DNA of 64,000 bases from assembly GCA_018881555.1 (NCBI GenBank), contig JACAXG010000068.1:111501-175500 (forward strand), read 5' to 3'. Shown here piece after piece: positions 1 through 10,354 of this stretch. Each line of letters opens with the position of its first letter. Within the stretch, counting starts at the first letter, position 1. This DNA comes from Amblyornis subalaris (lineage: Eukaryota; Chordata; Aves; Passeriformes; Ptilonorhynchidae). The position numbers and the translations under genes are program-made. The notes beneath the pieces are model-generated. The model was not told where the DNA came from, did not search any database, and was given only the letters and a program-made list of their open reading frames with translations.

Positions 1-732
1 CCTTTAATTTGATCCCAAATCAAATCCTCCACTAGAGGAGAAGGTACATCTTGTTTAGAAGACTCTAAAAATTCCAACCACCAAAAGGAACAAGTCCTGC
101 CATGAAAATTTGCTGTGATGGTAAAATCGTAGGCTTGAGTTTTTAGCAATTGCAGTTTAGTAAAGTATCAAGATGACATGTCTGTGTTAATTCCTTACCT
201 CCTCTGATCTTGCAAACTCTTGTACAGAAGCTCTGCCTTTGCCTTTTGGCAATTGTCCATTTATAACGGAAGTAAGTATGTGAAGACATTTGTTAGGTCA
301 GGATCCTACCCTCACCTTTTTCTTATCTTCAGAACAGTTACCCTTTTATTGGCTTTTTCCCATCTCCTTTCACAAAAGATGCTCAAACCTCACTGAGATT
401 CCTTGGTGCTTCCTAAAGACTGCTCTAACATATACCTACATGTGTAGATAACCATTTAGGTCATAACCATCGAGGTAAAAATTCGAACTTCCTTTCATGT
501 AACTGATTTTACCAACCTGAGTATCCCTGGTGTTGTTCATATTCTAGGTCTATGCTTAAAATTCATAGAAGAACTAAATAATGACTTGTACACCTAAAAG
601 CTTGTCTATGTTTTCCAAATACACAGTTGGTCAAATATATTGCCTAAAAATCTTAACCTGCTTAACATTTGATTTTGCTGCTTTTTCAGGTCTAGACACA
701 CAAGGAAGCAAGAAATTTTTTACAGTGAGGGC
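1..732. other. Unannotated unique sequence
   Basis: AT-rich sequence with no reading frame, RNA gene or repeat that I can recognise. The open frame that begins near 581 runs into the CR1 tail that follows and is not a gene. Confidence 0.5.
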
Positions 733-919
733 NGTAAAACACTGGCACAGGTTGTCCAGGAAGGTGGTGATGCCCCATCCCAGGAAATATTTAAGGTCAG
801 GTTGGAGGATCTTTGAGCAACCTGGTTTAGATGGAGCTGTCCCTGCTCATGGCAGGGGAGTTGGACTAAATGACCTTTAAAACTCATTTCCAACACAATC
901 TATTCCATGAATCTATGAT
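733..919 (+). repeat. CR1 LINE 3' end (lipped 'CCCATCCC' type)
   Basis: The stretch reads like the CR1 3' untranslated end on the plus strand. It has the segment about a lone gene product tail 'cacaggttgtccag', then 'gatgccccatccc', 'gcaacctggtttagatgg', 'ctcatggcaggg' and the terminal 'ccatgaatctatgat'. It is 5'-truncated, as most CR1 copies are, and diverged. The block order matches the copy at 39945 closely, so both belong to the same 3'-end type. It carries no coding capacity. Confidence 0.85.
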
Positions 920-1552
920 ACAGGACTTGTCTGAGGGAGGTGGATGGAGATGTTTGGCTCTAATTCTTCTCTTGCTCTGAGCGGGAGTGAAGAGAGCCAT
1001 CTGTGAGCTGGAAGCTGTTTTGCTTTGCACATGGTGGTGTTTATGCTGCAGATTTTACTCTTTTAAGCAACATTTAGCCTTGTTGCAGGATATGCTTTNT
1101 AACACATCTGTGATGTTCAGCTCAGTGTGTGCTGCCCATCTGAGCGTTGGCTGGCACAAAACCTGATGCACACCACGCTGGCCTGCCCCCACAGTACTGT
1201 TTGAATTAGCTTCCACCCCAAAATGTTGTTTCAAACAGTGAAATTTTACAGCTGGCATCTGTTCACTTCAAACAGCGACACCTGAATGGTGGCTGGGCTG
1301 GAAATGCAAACCTAGTTTGAACCCTGTTGCACGTGGGGGTTTTTGGCCAAAAGCACCTGGGTTGTAGGGATTGTACAGCTTTGGGGTGACTGAACCTGGA
1401 AATTGCACATATTGGTCAGTATGCATTTGATCTGAAACCCCTCTCAGCTGGCTGGAGAGGCAACGCTCCCTGGAGCAGTGGGGCCTGCTCCGAGTTCACG
1501 GAGAGGCAAAAGAGGAGGAAAGGGGAATTAGAAGTGAAGAGGAGTAAAAGGG
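920..1552. other. Unannotated unique sequence between two CR1 tails
   Basis: No gene or repeat that I can support. Short frames on both strands overlap each other and contain ambiguous bases. Confidence 0.45.
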
Positions 1553-1702
1553 TGCTCACAGAGCTCAAGGAATGTTTGGACAATGCTCCCAGGGATGCAA
1601 GGGGTGGAATTGTTGGGGTGTCTGTGCAGGGCCAGGAGTTGGACTGGATGATGCCTGTAGGCCCCTCCCACCTCAGGAAATTCCATGATTCTAAGATTAA
1701 TC
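1553..1702 (+). repeat. CR1 LINE 3' end ('AATGCTCCCAGGGATGC' type)
   Basis: Plus-strand CR1 tail: 'gtttggacaatgctccc', 'ggtggaattgttggggtg', 'tgtgcagggccaggag', 'ttggactggatgatgcc' and the closing 'ccatgattctaag'. This is a different 3'-end type from the copy at 733, and the same type as those at 44734, 26775 and 63205. It is heavily 5'-truncated. Confidence 0.88.
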
Positions 1703-2336
1703 TTGGGTTGCATCTTTTGCATCNTATTGCAAAACCCTTCCCTGAGCTGGCTTTCTTTTCCATATTGCTTTTCCATATTGCTCATTATTTTCTTTCTGGG
1801 ACTCNTCAGAGGCTGATTAAAGCAATCGAACAATTTTCCTGACCTCTAGCTATCTTCACATCTGTTTTTCTCTGAGCATTTAGGCTTAAAAGAGTTTTTT
1901 TTTCCTTTTGACCTCCTAACAATTTAGAAGAAATAGCTTTAACAGCAGAATCTTGAGAGTGTTCCCATTTATTTCCTTAAAGTAGCTAAAATGTACAAGG
2001 AGAATTTTAACGTATGATTATTAAATTGTTGTTTATGGGGACTTAGTCTTGCCCAGCAGTGAAATTTAACCACTGAATTTCAGCTGCAGGTTAGCAAATT
2101 ACATTGAAGCACAAATTTTGTAAGGAATTTAGCTTTAAGGTAAAGGAGTTGATTTTTAGTTAGCTAAAGCCATGCAGCAGACAAATTCAGCTGGNGTTAA
2201 TTAAGAAGTTAATATTTGGCTGAGAAACAAAACTAGGAGAAGGCCTTTGACTGATTGTGTGTCGTTAGAAGTTTGTTTAGCTGTGCCTACATGAGAAATA
2301 GAGAAACTGAATTAGGAAGATCAGAAGAAGGGGANA
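1703..2336. other. AT-rich sequence, possibly the 3' internal end of an old ERV
   Basis: No gene is visible. The last bases, 2321-2336, are a purine-rich run (tcagaagaag then gggana) directly before the LTR that starts near 2337. That is where a retroviral polypurine tract would sit, so part of this stretch may be internal ERV sequence. No retroviral protein motif was found in it. Confidence 0.3.
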
Positions 2337-2764
2337 CGTATTAATTACTCTATTTGGAGAACCTGCTCATGGGTATCGGGAGGGCAGAACATGAAGACCT
2401 TAGGGTCAGATCCATTGTAAAAGTGCAGGGGTAGAAAGCTCATAGAGGAAGACTATGGCCCACTTTGTCAAAAATAGACCCCTCCTCAATTCAAGACCGA
2501 CCACCGACCCATTTAAGGAGTGAACTACGCATGCTTAATGACTTTTAACTAATTATCATAGGAGGCGAGGGATGGGAGGTGTTTATATTATGACTATGCA
2601 TTTGTATCTTGAATATTCAAAACTTCTGTAGATAAATAGATTGTGTATTGTTTTAGAAGTCGACACTGCNTCTTGGCACGCAGCTGTCCCAGCACTGTCA
2701 TTAAACATACTTCTTTCTGACTTTTAACTAGTTGGAGAGTCTTTGTCCGTGATTACGCGTAACA
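2337..2764 (+). mobile_element. Retroviral LTR, probably a 3' LTR or solo LTR
   Basis: The right end 'gattacgcgtaaca' closes in CA. It follows a U5-like run ('gttggagagtctttgtccgt') and an ATTAAA polyadenylation signal near 2701 ('cattaaacatac'). These are typical of avian LTR 3' ends. The left border is an inference: a purine tract ends at 2336 and the next bases are CGTATT, which would be a decayed TG start. No target-site duplication could be matched, so the 5' border is uncertain. Confidence 0.6.
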
Positions 2765-3505
2765 TCTCAGATATTTTTTTTAATCAATATAAGGAAATAG
2801 TTATCATGTTACAGTGGCCTTGATTGTCACGGGAATGACAGAATTTTATTTAAAACCAAAACACAGGCAGACATTTGAAAATTTGTTGACTGTCATCAGA
2901 GATCACGGCACCCTTCTCTGTGCCATTGCCTCTCTGCTCTGGGTTATTATGTTTAATATGTAAATAAAATATTATAATTCTTACCCCGATTGTTGTCTTT
3001 CACAAGTGTTTTTCCTGAAGGTAAGTTTGGAAAACGACAGATGATGGGAAACAACTCTTTTCTCTTTTTAGTCAATTTTTTTTTGTAATATCATATTAAA
3101 AGCCTTCACAGAAATTTGATTTCCCCAGAAACGCCCTGGTATGTTCAACACTTTTGAGGAGAACTCATTTCTTGTCACAGCTGATTTCACTCTGTTCAGA
3201 GATTTATCTTCATCCAGCAACAGAGTGAAGAGTGTGGAACACTCCTCCCACAGACATCCCACTCATCCCCAGACAAAACGTCTGCCATAAACACTGGAAG
3301 AGACAGGTTGAAATTTTCTTAGAAGGTCTGACAAATTTGGACCAACTCATAAATAAATCAGCATCATTATAAAAAGCTGAAAACAGATTCTTGGAAAAAG
3401 ATGTTAAAGGAGGTGAACAAAGACCTATAAAATACAGAAAACTGTTTTATGACACTCAGTAAATCTTCACCGACACTGGGCTGCTGACTCCTGCTTTGGA
3501 GAGCA
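2765..3505. other. Unannotated AT-rich sequence
   Basis: Nothing supported. One 64-codon minus-strand frame at 3068-3262 has no recognisable domain. Confidence 0.45.
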
Positions 3506-3592
3506 TCATGGAATCATTAAGGTTGGGAAAGAACCCCAAGATCATCAAGTCTAACCTTTGACCAAACACCACCATGCCCACTAAACCACAGA
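3506..3592 (-). repeat. Short CR1-like tail fragment
   Basis: 'catggaatcattaaggttgg' followed by 'aagatcatcaagtc' and 'caccaccatgcccactaaa' is the reverse complement of a CR1 3' terminus. It is the same sub-type as the fragment at 49923. Only about 90 bp remain. Confidence 0.75.
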
Positions 3593-4541
3593 AGAGGACA
3601 GAAAAAGAGGGAATGCCAGGAAAAAAGCAAAAATTAGAGAATGACTTGAAAGGTGTTGAGATTTTCAGATGGTGAGAGACTGAAAANCTTGGGAAATTAA
3701 ATGTAGAGGTTAATAGGATGACTGGGGATTCTCTGAGGGAATTCCATGGTCACCTAGAACTGTGCTATCCAGTCTCCAGAGCAATCCCACCTCAACCATC
3801 AGGTTGCGGCAAAGGAACGGCAGTAAAAAGGGAAATGGTGTGTTAAGGGGGATTTGGTGGGAAAGGAATGAATCCCCCTGAGACAAATGGGAATCACCAG
3901 TGCTCCAGGCAGACCTCTGCTGCCCAGCCACAGGGTTTTTCTGCCATATGATTCTACACCAGAGAATATGTTTTCCTGGGAATTCAGATCTATTGATATT
4001 TTACTCAAATACCACTTGNCAGTTGTGGCACAGTCCATGCTGTTGGAGGAGGACCCAAACAGGTTGTTTCACACAGCCTGCCCTCAGACTGAGGTGAAGG
4101 GTTTCTGTGGGATTGCTCATGAAGTTCAGTTTCCCAAATGCTTTCTAATCTTTTCACCTTCAGTGCCTTTGCCAGAGGAGGGGACGGGTATTTCCCAATA
4201 AGGGAGGTCTCTGTGTGCACACCCATCCCTTCCATTTGACCCTCAGTGCAGATTCNGTATAAATGGCTTTTCCCTTTGGGAGATATCCAATATATCCCCA
4301 TCTGCTACTGATCATAATAGGAAATCCTCAGTGTACTCCCAGTTTTCCTCTTTTCTTCAGCACATTGAGATGAAGTGTGATAAATACCACTACATTGCCC
4401 AGATAGAGCCGTCGAGACCACTGCCAGCCCCAGTGCTCGTATGGACCTATCTCTGGTTTGTGTTTCATTAGATCAGATCCCTGGGTTTACAATTACCCCA
4501 GCATTACAGTTCTGCCAAACTCAGCTGTTCTGGAAGCCACA
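3593..4541. other. Unannotated sequence flanking the provirus
   Basis: No gene supported. Frames of about 70-105 codons overlap on both strands between 3710 and 4301 and most contain an N; I treat them as chance. The last six bases (4536-4541, GCCACA) are the candidate left target duplication of the provirus. Confidence 0.45.
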
Positions 4542-4923
4542 TATGGGGGAAGACAGCTGGCCCGTTGGCCTTATTGACCCTTATCCATCCGATGAAATAA
4601 TTATAGTATACCCTTAAGAAATATAGAAAAAGGCTATTGGGGGAGAAATTGCAGCTAGTGGAAGAATGGAGGAAGTTGGATCCAGACAGCAGACAAGAAC
4701 AGGATGCAGTCTGAAAAACCACAACAGATGATCAGTGCGCCTGGTCCCAGAACTTTGCTAAAAAGTATGGCCTTAACTGTCAGCAGATTTTTCGCACTAA
4801 CCANTCTTAAAAGCTCTTGTAGCAGCTCTGTTTTTCGCAAGAGATAAAAAGCACAGCTTGTTAGAATAAAAAAGTTCGTTGCTAAGCACTCAGTAGCAAT
4901 GTGTGTCTGTCCTAACTTCCACA
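4542..4923 (+). repeat. 5' LTR of the provirus
   Basis: It matches 11549-11921 almost throughout. The start is TATGGG where the partner reads TGTGGN, so the terminal TG has decayed. The end is CACA, two bases before the primer site. A TATA-like GATAAAA lies near 4842 and AATAAA is at 4865-4870. The short gap between them suggests that transcription starts at or after the polyadenylation signal, leaving a very short R. Compared with the 3' LTR it has about ten extra bases near 4722-4732. Confidence 0.93.
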
Positions 4924-4925
4924 CC

Positions 4926-4943
4926 TGGTGAGCCCGACGTGAT
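4926..4943 (+). promoter_or_regulatory. Primer binding site, tRNA(Trp) type
   Basis: TGGTGAGCCCGACGTGAT lies two bases after the LTR end. From knowledge of avian retroviruses, this is the tRNA(Trp) primer site of alpharetroviruses with one mismatch (a G for a C at position 7). It would prime minus-strand DNA synthesis. Confidence 0.88.
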
Positions 4944-5067
4944 TGGCGAAACAGCCACAGACATCGTGAGGAGACAGTGGGGCGAAGCGCTGTGGGGACA
5001 GAGACTGGCGGAGCAGAGAGGCGGAGGAGTCCATCCACGGTCCNGACCTGTGTCGACACCTTGGACT

Positions 5068-5076
5068 AAGGTGAGC
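5068..5076 (+). promoter_or_regulatory. Candidate 5' splice donor for env mRNA
   Basis: AAG|GTGAGC (junction 5070/5071) fits the donor consensus very well. It lies in the leader 26 bases ahead of the gag ATG. A leader donor joined to an acceptor before env is the normal retroviral route to Env mRNA. The acceptor was not located with confidence. Confidence 0.55.
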
Positions 5077-5486
5077 CGCCGGTGACGGTTGCAGTCATGG
5101 GGAACCAGTTGACTGCTGAGGAAAAGATTGTAGTATCTACTTGGAAAGCGTTGTTGTTGCAAAGGGGCATTAAAACCACGGAGGAAGCCCTAAGCACTAC
5201 CCTTTTCCGGGCAAGAGAACAGGGGTTTTCCGCTGATGCAGGAACCGCCTTCAGCGTATCTTCCTGGCGGGCAGTGGGCGTAAAAATGTGGGACGCTGTG
5301 TCAAGCTGCGATAAGAACACTTCTAGTCTGGCCACTACATGGCAACTGCTCTATGAGACATTAAAGGAATGGAAAACCGAGCAGGACAAAAGGGACAAAA
5401 AGTCTGGGAAGGAGGGGCAATCGCAAGAAATTGAACAACAGAGCTCCCTAACTCCAGCAGAGAAACAGAGGAGAGACTCATCAAAG

Positions 5487-5570
5487 AAATATCTGTCCCC
5501 TTTAGACTNTATCAAGCCAAAATATCCCTCCCCATCGGACTTTGTTAAGCCCAAATACCTGTCCCCGGCA
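5487..5570 (+). repeat. 33-bp tandem repeat in gag linker
   Basis: Two full 33-base units (5487-5519, 5520-5552) and a partial third (5553-5570) encode Lys-Tyr-x-Ser-Pro-x-Asp-x-x-Lys-Pro. Length is a multiple of three, so the reading frame is kept. Confidence 0.8.
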
Positions 5571-6860
5571 GANCAATTAGAGGAACTAGCACTTTCGGAC
5601 AAAGAATCCCTCGATCCTCAGACCCTCAGCAGGCTTGATTATCCACCCTTGCCACGAGACTCTGAGGACGAGGAGGATGAACAACCAATCATACAGACTC
5701 ATGAACGACGGGAGGGGGTGGGCAGTCGTGGCCATGTGCGACGGTATTGGTGGGCCCCTGGACGCTACCTCCTTGCAAAGTGACTGTGCAGCTGCAGCAA
5801 CTGGGGCGGTTCTGGGATGAAGTGAAAAAAAAGGCATTGGAATGTGGGCAATGGGAATTACTGGAGCGTTTGGGTATGCCCAAGGGAACAATGAATAGCA
5901 CTGGGGAGACTAGGGGAGAGGGCGCATGTATAAATACCCCCAGCCGTGAAGCCTTCCCTGTTTTTAAGGCAGCCCCCGGCACGAATCAGGCAGACAGCCA
6001 TAGCGTAATAGCGTGGCGAGTGGTTCAGGATTTACAAACACGGGTCGCGAAGTATAGTCTAGGATCCTCGGAGGTCATGCAAATCATTCGTGTTATCAAC
6101 ACGGATTTGCTGGCTCCTTTTGATATTAAACACCTAGCACAGATTTTATTCCAGCCAGTGCAGTTTGGAGTTTTTGAGAGCACCTGGAGACAGATGGCTG
6201 AAAACGCACCTATGGAGAACATGAGACGAGCGCAGGGGGACCCGCGCCTGGGGGTTGGGGTGNAAGCTCTNATGGGAACTGGCATGTTCGCAAACCCAGA
6301 CCTGCAGGTGCGATGGGATCCCCTGTTTCTTGAGATGTGCCAAAAACTGGGAATAGGGGCTTTGATAGAAACCATAGAAATGGCTTCTCCAAACTTCGAT
6401 ATGTAAAAATCGTGCAGGGAGTGAAAGAGCCGTTTCTGCAATTTGTCGAGAAAGTTGCTGCTGCGTTGGAAAAGCAGGTTCATGATGATAATTTGCGACA
6501 GNTGTTGTGTAAACAGTTAGCCCGAGATATTGCTAATGAAGACTGTCTCAAAGTGATTGAGAACCTACCAGGAGACCCTTCCCTAAATGATATGGTCACT
6601 GCCTGTTCAAAAATTGGATCAATAGAACATAAAATGTCAGCTTTGGCAGCTGTCCTGCGGCCAGCGCAAAAGTGCTTTGCATGTGGGCAGCAAGGACACT
6701 TGAAGGCAGACTGCAAACAGCGACAGTCAGGACAAAGGCAGAAGGGGGGGAGCAGTTCTGAGGGTTTCTTTTGTAATTGTTGTGGTAAGCCAGGCCATTT
6801 AGCAAAACAATGTAAGTCCAAATTTCACGCAAATGGCCAGCCTTTGGGAAACTCGGTAAA

Positions 6861-6920
6861 TGGGAAGAAGAGCGCTAAGGGGAAGAGCGCGAAGGGGAAG
6901 AGCACGAAGGGGAAGACCGC
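6861..6920 (+). repeat. 15-bp tandem repeat at the gag C-terminus
   Basis: Four copies of a unit like 'gggaagagcgctaag' encode Gly-Lys-(Ser/Thr)-Ala/Thr-Lys. They form a strongly basic tail after the second zinc knuckle, which would favour RNA binding. The units are in frame. Confidence 0.85.
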
Positions 6921-7038
6921 TCAGACACAAGCACCTCCCCAGAACATGTTACAAACACAGGCTTNCTTAGCCAACTCAGTGGAATCACAAAAGGATCTGC
7001 CAGTGTGGATGTATCCACCGCAGCAACAGTACCTTTAG

Positions 7039-7731
7039 ACTCCCACCGGGTTCATAAAATTCTTTTGAATGTGCTTGGCTTAAGGTCATGAGCCCTTAGG
7101 TCATAAGCCCTTAGGTCATAAGCCCTTAGGTCATGGCTTAAGTGCACTGTTAGTGGGAAGATCAAGTGCTACATAACAAGGTATCTTTGTGCATTCCGGC
7201 CTTATTGATGCAGACTTTATGGGACAAATTTGTGCCATGGTTTCTACACCTACACCCCCAGTCACCATCCCTGAAAAAACTCGCATCGCTCAACTTGTGC
7301 CTTTTAAGTCCTGTGTCCCTAGGACGGAGCAACAATCCCGGGGAACTGGAGCCTTTGGATCTACTGGGGCTCCCCAAGTTCTTTGGGCCCTGAATCTCTC
7401 CGATCAGTGACCACACATGACATGTACTCTCATCCTACCCGGTGCCAGCCCATCACAGATACAACTTCAAGGTTTGATTGACACAGGTGCTGACGTTTCT
7501 ATTGTTTCTTCCTCCGCATGGCCTCCTTCATGGCCTTTGACCGCAGTGGAATCAACCATTGCGGGCCTGGGAGGCACAACACAGAGCCACCTCAGCACAC
7601 ACCCTGTGTTGGTGAAAAACGAGGAGGGTCAGACAGCCACCATCCGGCCATATGTGGCAATGGCACCACTGAACCTATGGGGGCGGGATGTACTTGCAGC
7701 TTGGGGTGTCAGGATTGGCACAGACCTTTAA
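7039..7731 (+). pseudogene. pro: pro: dUTPase remnant fused to aspartic protease
   Basis: The dUTPase would hydrolyse dUTP to dUMP and the protease would cut Gag-Pol. dUTPase motifs in order are GRSS (7156-7167), GLIDADF (from 7198), a RIAQLV segment and GAFGSTG (7348-7368). The N-terminal dUTPase part and its first motif are not recognisable, and a 15-bp tandem array sits there instead. The protease follows with LIDTGADVS (catalytic DTG at 7480-7488) and the GRDVL element (7681-7695), a normal length of about 105 residues. Stops in the same frame lie at 7174 (TAA) and 7408 (TGA), the latter between the two domains. The final TAA is at 7729. dUTPase ahead of protease is a betaretrovirus arrangement. 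No G-patch domain is seen. Confidence 0.9.
7081..7140 (+). repeat. 15-bp tandem repeat, four units, in pro
   Basis: Units at 7081-7095, 7096-7110, 7111-7125 and 7126-7140 share the pattern 'ttaggtcataagccc', with changes in the first and last. The array lies where the N-terminal half of dUTPase should be. Confidence 0.92.
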
Positions 7732-10354
7732 TAAGGGCCACTGCGCAGATGGGCAGCACTGCAACATTGCCACTGCAATGGCTCACAGAGCGACCGGTGT
7801 GGGTTGACCAGTGGCCCCTGAATAAGGAAAAACTAGCTGCCCTGCAGGACTTGGTGGCAGAACAATTACAGCAAGGACATATCGAACCCTCCACCAGCCC
7901 CTGGAACACACCTGTCTTCGTCATAAAGAAAAAATCAGGGAAATGAAGGCTGGTACATGACCTCAGGAGGGTCAACGCAGTGATGGAAAGCATGGGAACA
8001 TTGCAACCTGGAATGCCCTCACCTACGATGTTACCTGTGGGGTGGGACATTTTAATCATTGACTTAAAAGATTGTTTTTTCACAATTCCTTTGCATCCTC
8101 AGGACATACCAAAGATTGCTTTCACTGTACCCTCGATTAACAATGCTGAACCTGTAAAGCAGTCTCAGTGGAAGGTCTTACCCCAAGGTATGAAAAATAG
8201 CCCCACCATCTATCAATGGTATGTAGCACAAGCTCTATCTGGAATTTGTGAACAATTTCCTGGCTCATATTACTATCATTATATGGATGACATACTGGTA
8301 GCAACACCGACCCGGGAGGAATTGTTGAGGATACAACCTCAATTGTTTGCTGCCTTGCATTCTTATGGATTGCAGGTGGCTCTGGAAAAGGTCCAAGAGT
8401 CCCCTTCTTGGAAATACTTGGGAGTCAAAATTCTGGAACAAACGATACAGCATCAGAACATACAATTTCAAACTTCTATTAGAACCTTAAATGATGCTCA
8501 AAAATTGTTAGGTATCATCAATTGGCTGCTGACCACAGCACAGTTGTCTCCTTTGTCTGATACATTAAAAGGAGACCCAGATTTAAATTCGCCTCAAACT
8601 CTGACTCCTGAGGCCTAGCAAGTGCTGGATGAAATGGAGCAAGCTGTTTCCACACGACAAGTTTACAGAATCGATCCCTCTATTAATACCACTGTTTTTG
8701 TCACCATGCCAGATTTACATCCCACAGACATCCTCGGACAATGGAATGACCGCTGGCCCGACCCACTGCATGTTTTGGAGTGGATTTTTCTTCCCCATCA
8801 GTTGAGGAAGACAGCCCCTACATTATTTGAGTTGATTGCTCAGCTGGTAATAAAATGCTGCCAGCGCTGCTTACAGCTTATGGCCAGAGATCCCATAAAG
8901 ATTGTATTACCAATACAACAAGACTATTTTGAGTGGAGTTTTGCCAACAGTGCCCCTTTACAGGCAGCGCTGCAGGGTTTTACAAGCCAAATTGTTTATC
9001 ACTTACCCAGCCATAAGCTGTTGCAAATGGCAAAGTCAACTCCTCTATCACTATGGCCACGGAACAGTCGTGTGCTCCTACNGCNACCAACTGTTTTCAC
9101 AGATGGGTTGGGAAAGACTGGGAAAGCCATTGTCACGTGGAAGGATAAGTCTGGTTGGCAGGTTTTGNAAGGGCATGAGCCCAGGTCTGCTCAACTCGTC
9201 GAGTTACGAGCTGTAATTATGGCATTTCAGCATTTTTCTCATGTACCACTGAACCTTGTTACTGATTCTTCTTATGTCACAGATCTTGCACAGCATTTGG
9301 ACTGTTTGCTTGTTAAGGAGGTGGACAACGCTAAGTTGTTTTTGTTATTGAAATCCTTCTGGGATGTGCTTCAGAAGCGGAAACACTCTTACTATGTCTT
9401 GCATGTTCGCAGTCACACCTCGTTTCCAGGTTTTGTGGCCNAAGGTAACTCCCGAGCCGACCAGCTTGCCAACCCTGCCTGGGTTGCACCCTAGCCTGAC
9501 CGATGGCACAGGCCAAGGTGTCACATGATTTTTACCACCAGAGTGCANGCACTTTGCAAAAACAATTTTCACTCACATCAACTCAGGCCCGCAACATTGT
9601 CAGTGCCTGTCCTGACTGCCAGGGCTTTGCCNCGCCTTTGCCCACGGGTGTTAATCCCAGGGGTTTGCGGGCGCTGCAGCTCTGGCAGACAGATGTCACA
9701 TATGTATCAGAATTCGGTNGCCTCAAGTACGTGCACATCTCAATTGATACCTTTTCTTCTGTCATATGGGCATCTGTTCATGCAGGTGAAAAGAGCCGTG
9801 ATGCCATCGCACACTGGCGATTGGCTTTTGCTGCGCTGGGAGTGCCAGCAGTTGTCAAAACCGATCATGGNCCTNCCTACGCCTCTGCTCGGGTGAAACA
9901 ATTTTTACACCTGTGGGGNGTGGAACACAAGTTCGGCATTCCCCATTCACCCACTGGTCAAGCTGTTGTTGAATGAGCGCATGGCTCCTTGAAACAAACG
10001 TTGCAAAAACAAAAAAGGGGAATGCTGGGGGAGCCTCCCCAGAGTCGTGTCCAGAAAGCAGTGTATGCGCTCAACCNTCTCACGACACCTTCTGATTCTG
10101 GTGTCCCTGTTATTTTAAACCATTTTCTTTCGCTACGATCTGACGGGGCACTGGCTTTTCCCCGTGGAAAGGTGTGGGTAAGGGACCTCATCACTGGTAA
10201 GTGGGAGGGCCCTTGGGACCTTATTACGTGGGGACATGGATATGCTTGTGTCTCCACAGATACCAGTCCTCGTTGGATACCGGCACAGTGTGTGAGACTT
10301 GATCTGCAACGACGTGGCCGTCCCCTGGACGACAAGGATGGATCCCGCGCTTAG
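7732..10354 (+). pseudogene. pol: pol: reverse transcriptase, RNase H, integrase; broken
   Basis: Pol would copy viral RNA to DNA and integrate it. It is read one base back (-1) from pro. RT-like sequence begins near 7770 and holds the catalytic YMDD at 8280-8291. RNase H follows with its acidic residues in order: D (9102), E (9201), D (9264) and D (9459). Integrase changes frame near 9485-9503. Its zinc domain shows H (9524) and CPDC (9608-9619). The catalytic core has D (9692), D (9863) and E (9971), with the canonical 35 residues between the last two. A C-terminal domain with WVRDL..G.W.GP lies near 10170-10270. Breaks: TGA 7944, TAG 8616, TAG 9492 with the frame change, and TGA 9974 directly after the catalytic E. 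The final TAG at 10352 overlaps env. Confidence 0.95.
10005..10020 (+). promoter_or_regulatory. Internal polypurine-like tract in integrase
   Basis: 'aaaaacaaaaaagggg' resembles the true tract at 11535. It may only reflect the Lys-Gln-Lys-Arg-Gly coding there, but a central tract used for second plus-strand priming is possible. Confidence 0.3.

Larger units (their letters stand above)
5097..7038 (+). pseudogene. gag: gag (matrix-capsid-nucleocapsid), frameshifted
   Basis: Gag would assemble the particle at the membrane and package RNA. The start at 5097 is chosen because it gives Met-Gly-Asn-Gln-Leu-Thr, a good N-myristoylation signal. The reading lies in three frames: 5097 to about 5783, about 5747 to 6406, and about 6337 to 7038. 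This implies two frameshifts, near 5760-5783 and 6400-6406. The first part is matrix-like and ends in a charged, Pro-rich linker with an 11-residue repeat. The middle part is capsid. The major homology region (QG..EPF..FV) is at about 6409-6468. Two CCHC zinc knuckles follow at 6673-6714 and 6772-6813, then a basic Gly-Lys-Ser-Ala-Lys repeat. There is no PTAP or PPxY late motif, only PPLP. It ends at TAG 7036. The two frame changes make it non-functional as read. Confidence 0.93.

Noticed and set aside
1869..2764. TCTC target duplication giving an 892-bp LTR
   Set aside because: Four bases of simple sequence before a TG at 1873 is weak evidence, and it would begin TGAGCA rather than a usual LTR start.
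5635..5820. Separate small gene overlapping gag
   Set aside because: It is a shadow frame of gag around its first frameshift.
7612..7620. GAAAAAC heptamer in the protease as a pro-pol frameshift site
   Set aside because: It fits the slippery pattern and the -1 direction. However, the -1 frame does not read as Pol until near 7770, while protease continues to 7731. A site near the end of pro is more likely, and no canonical one was seen there.
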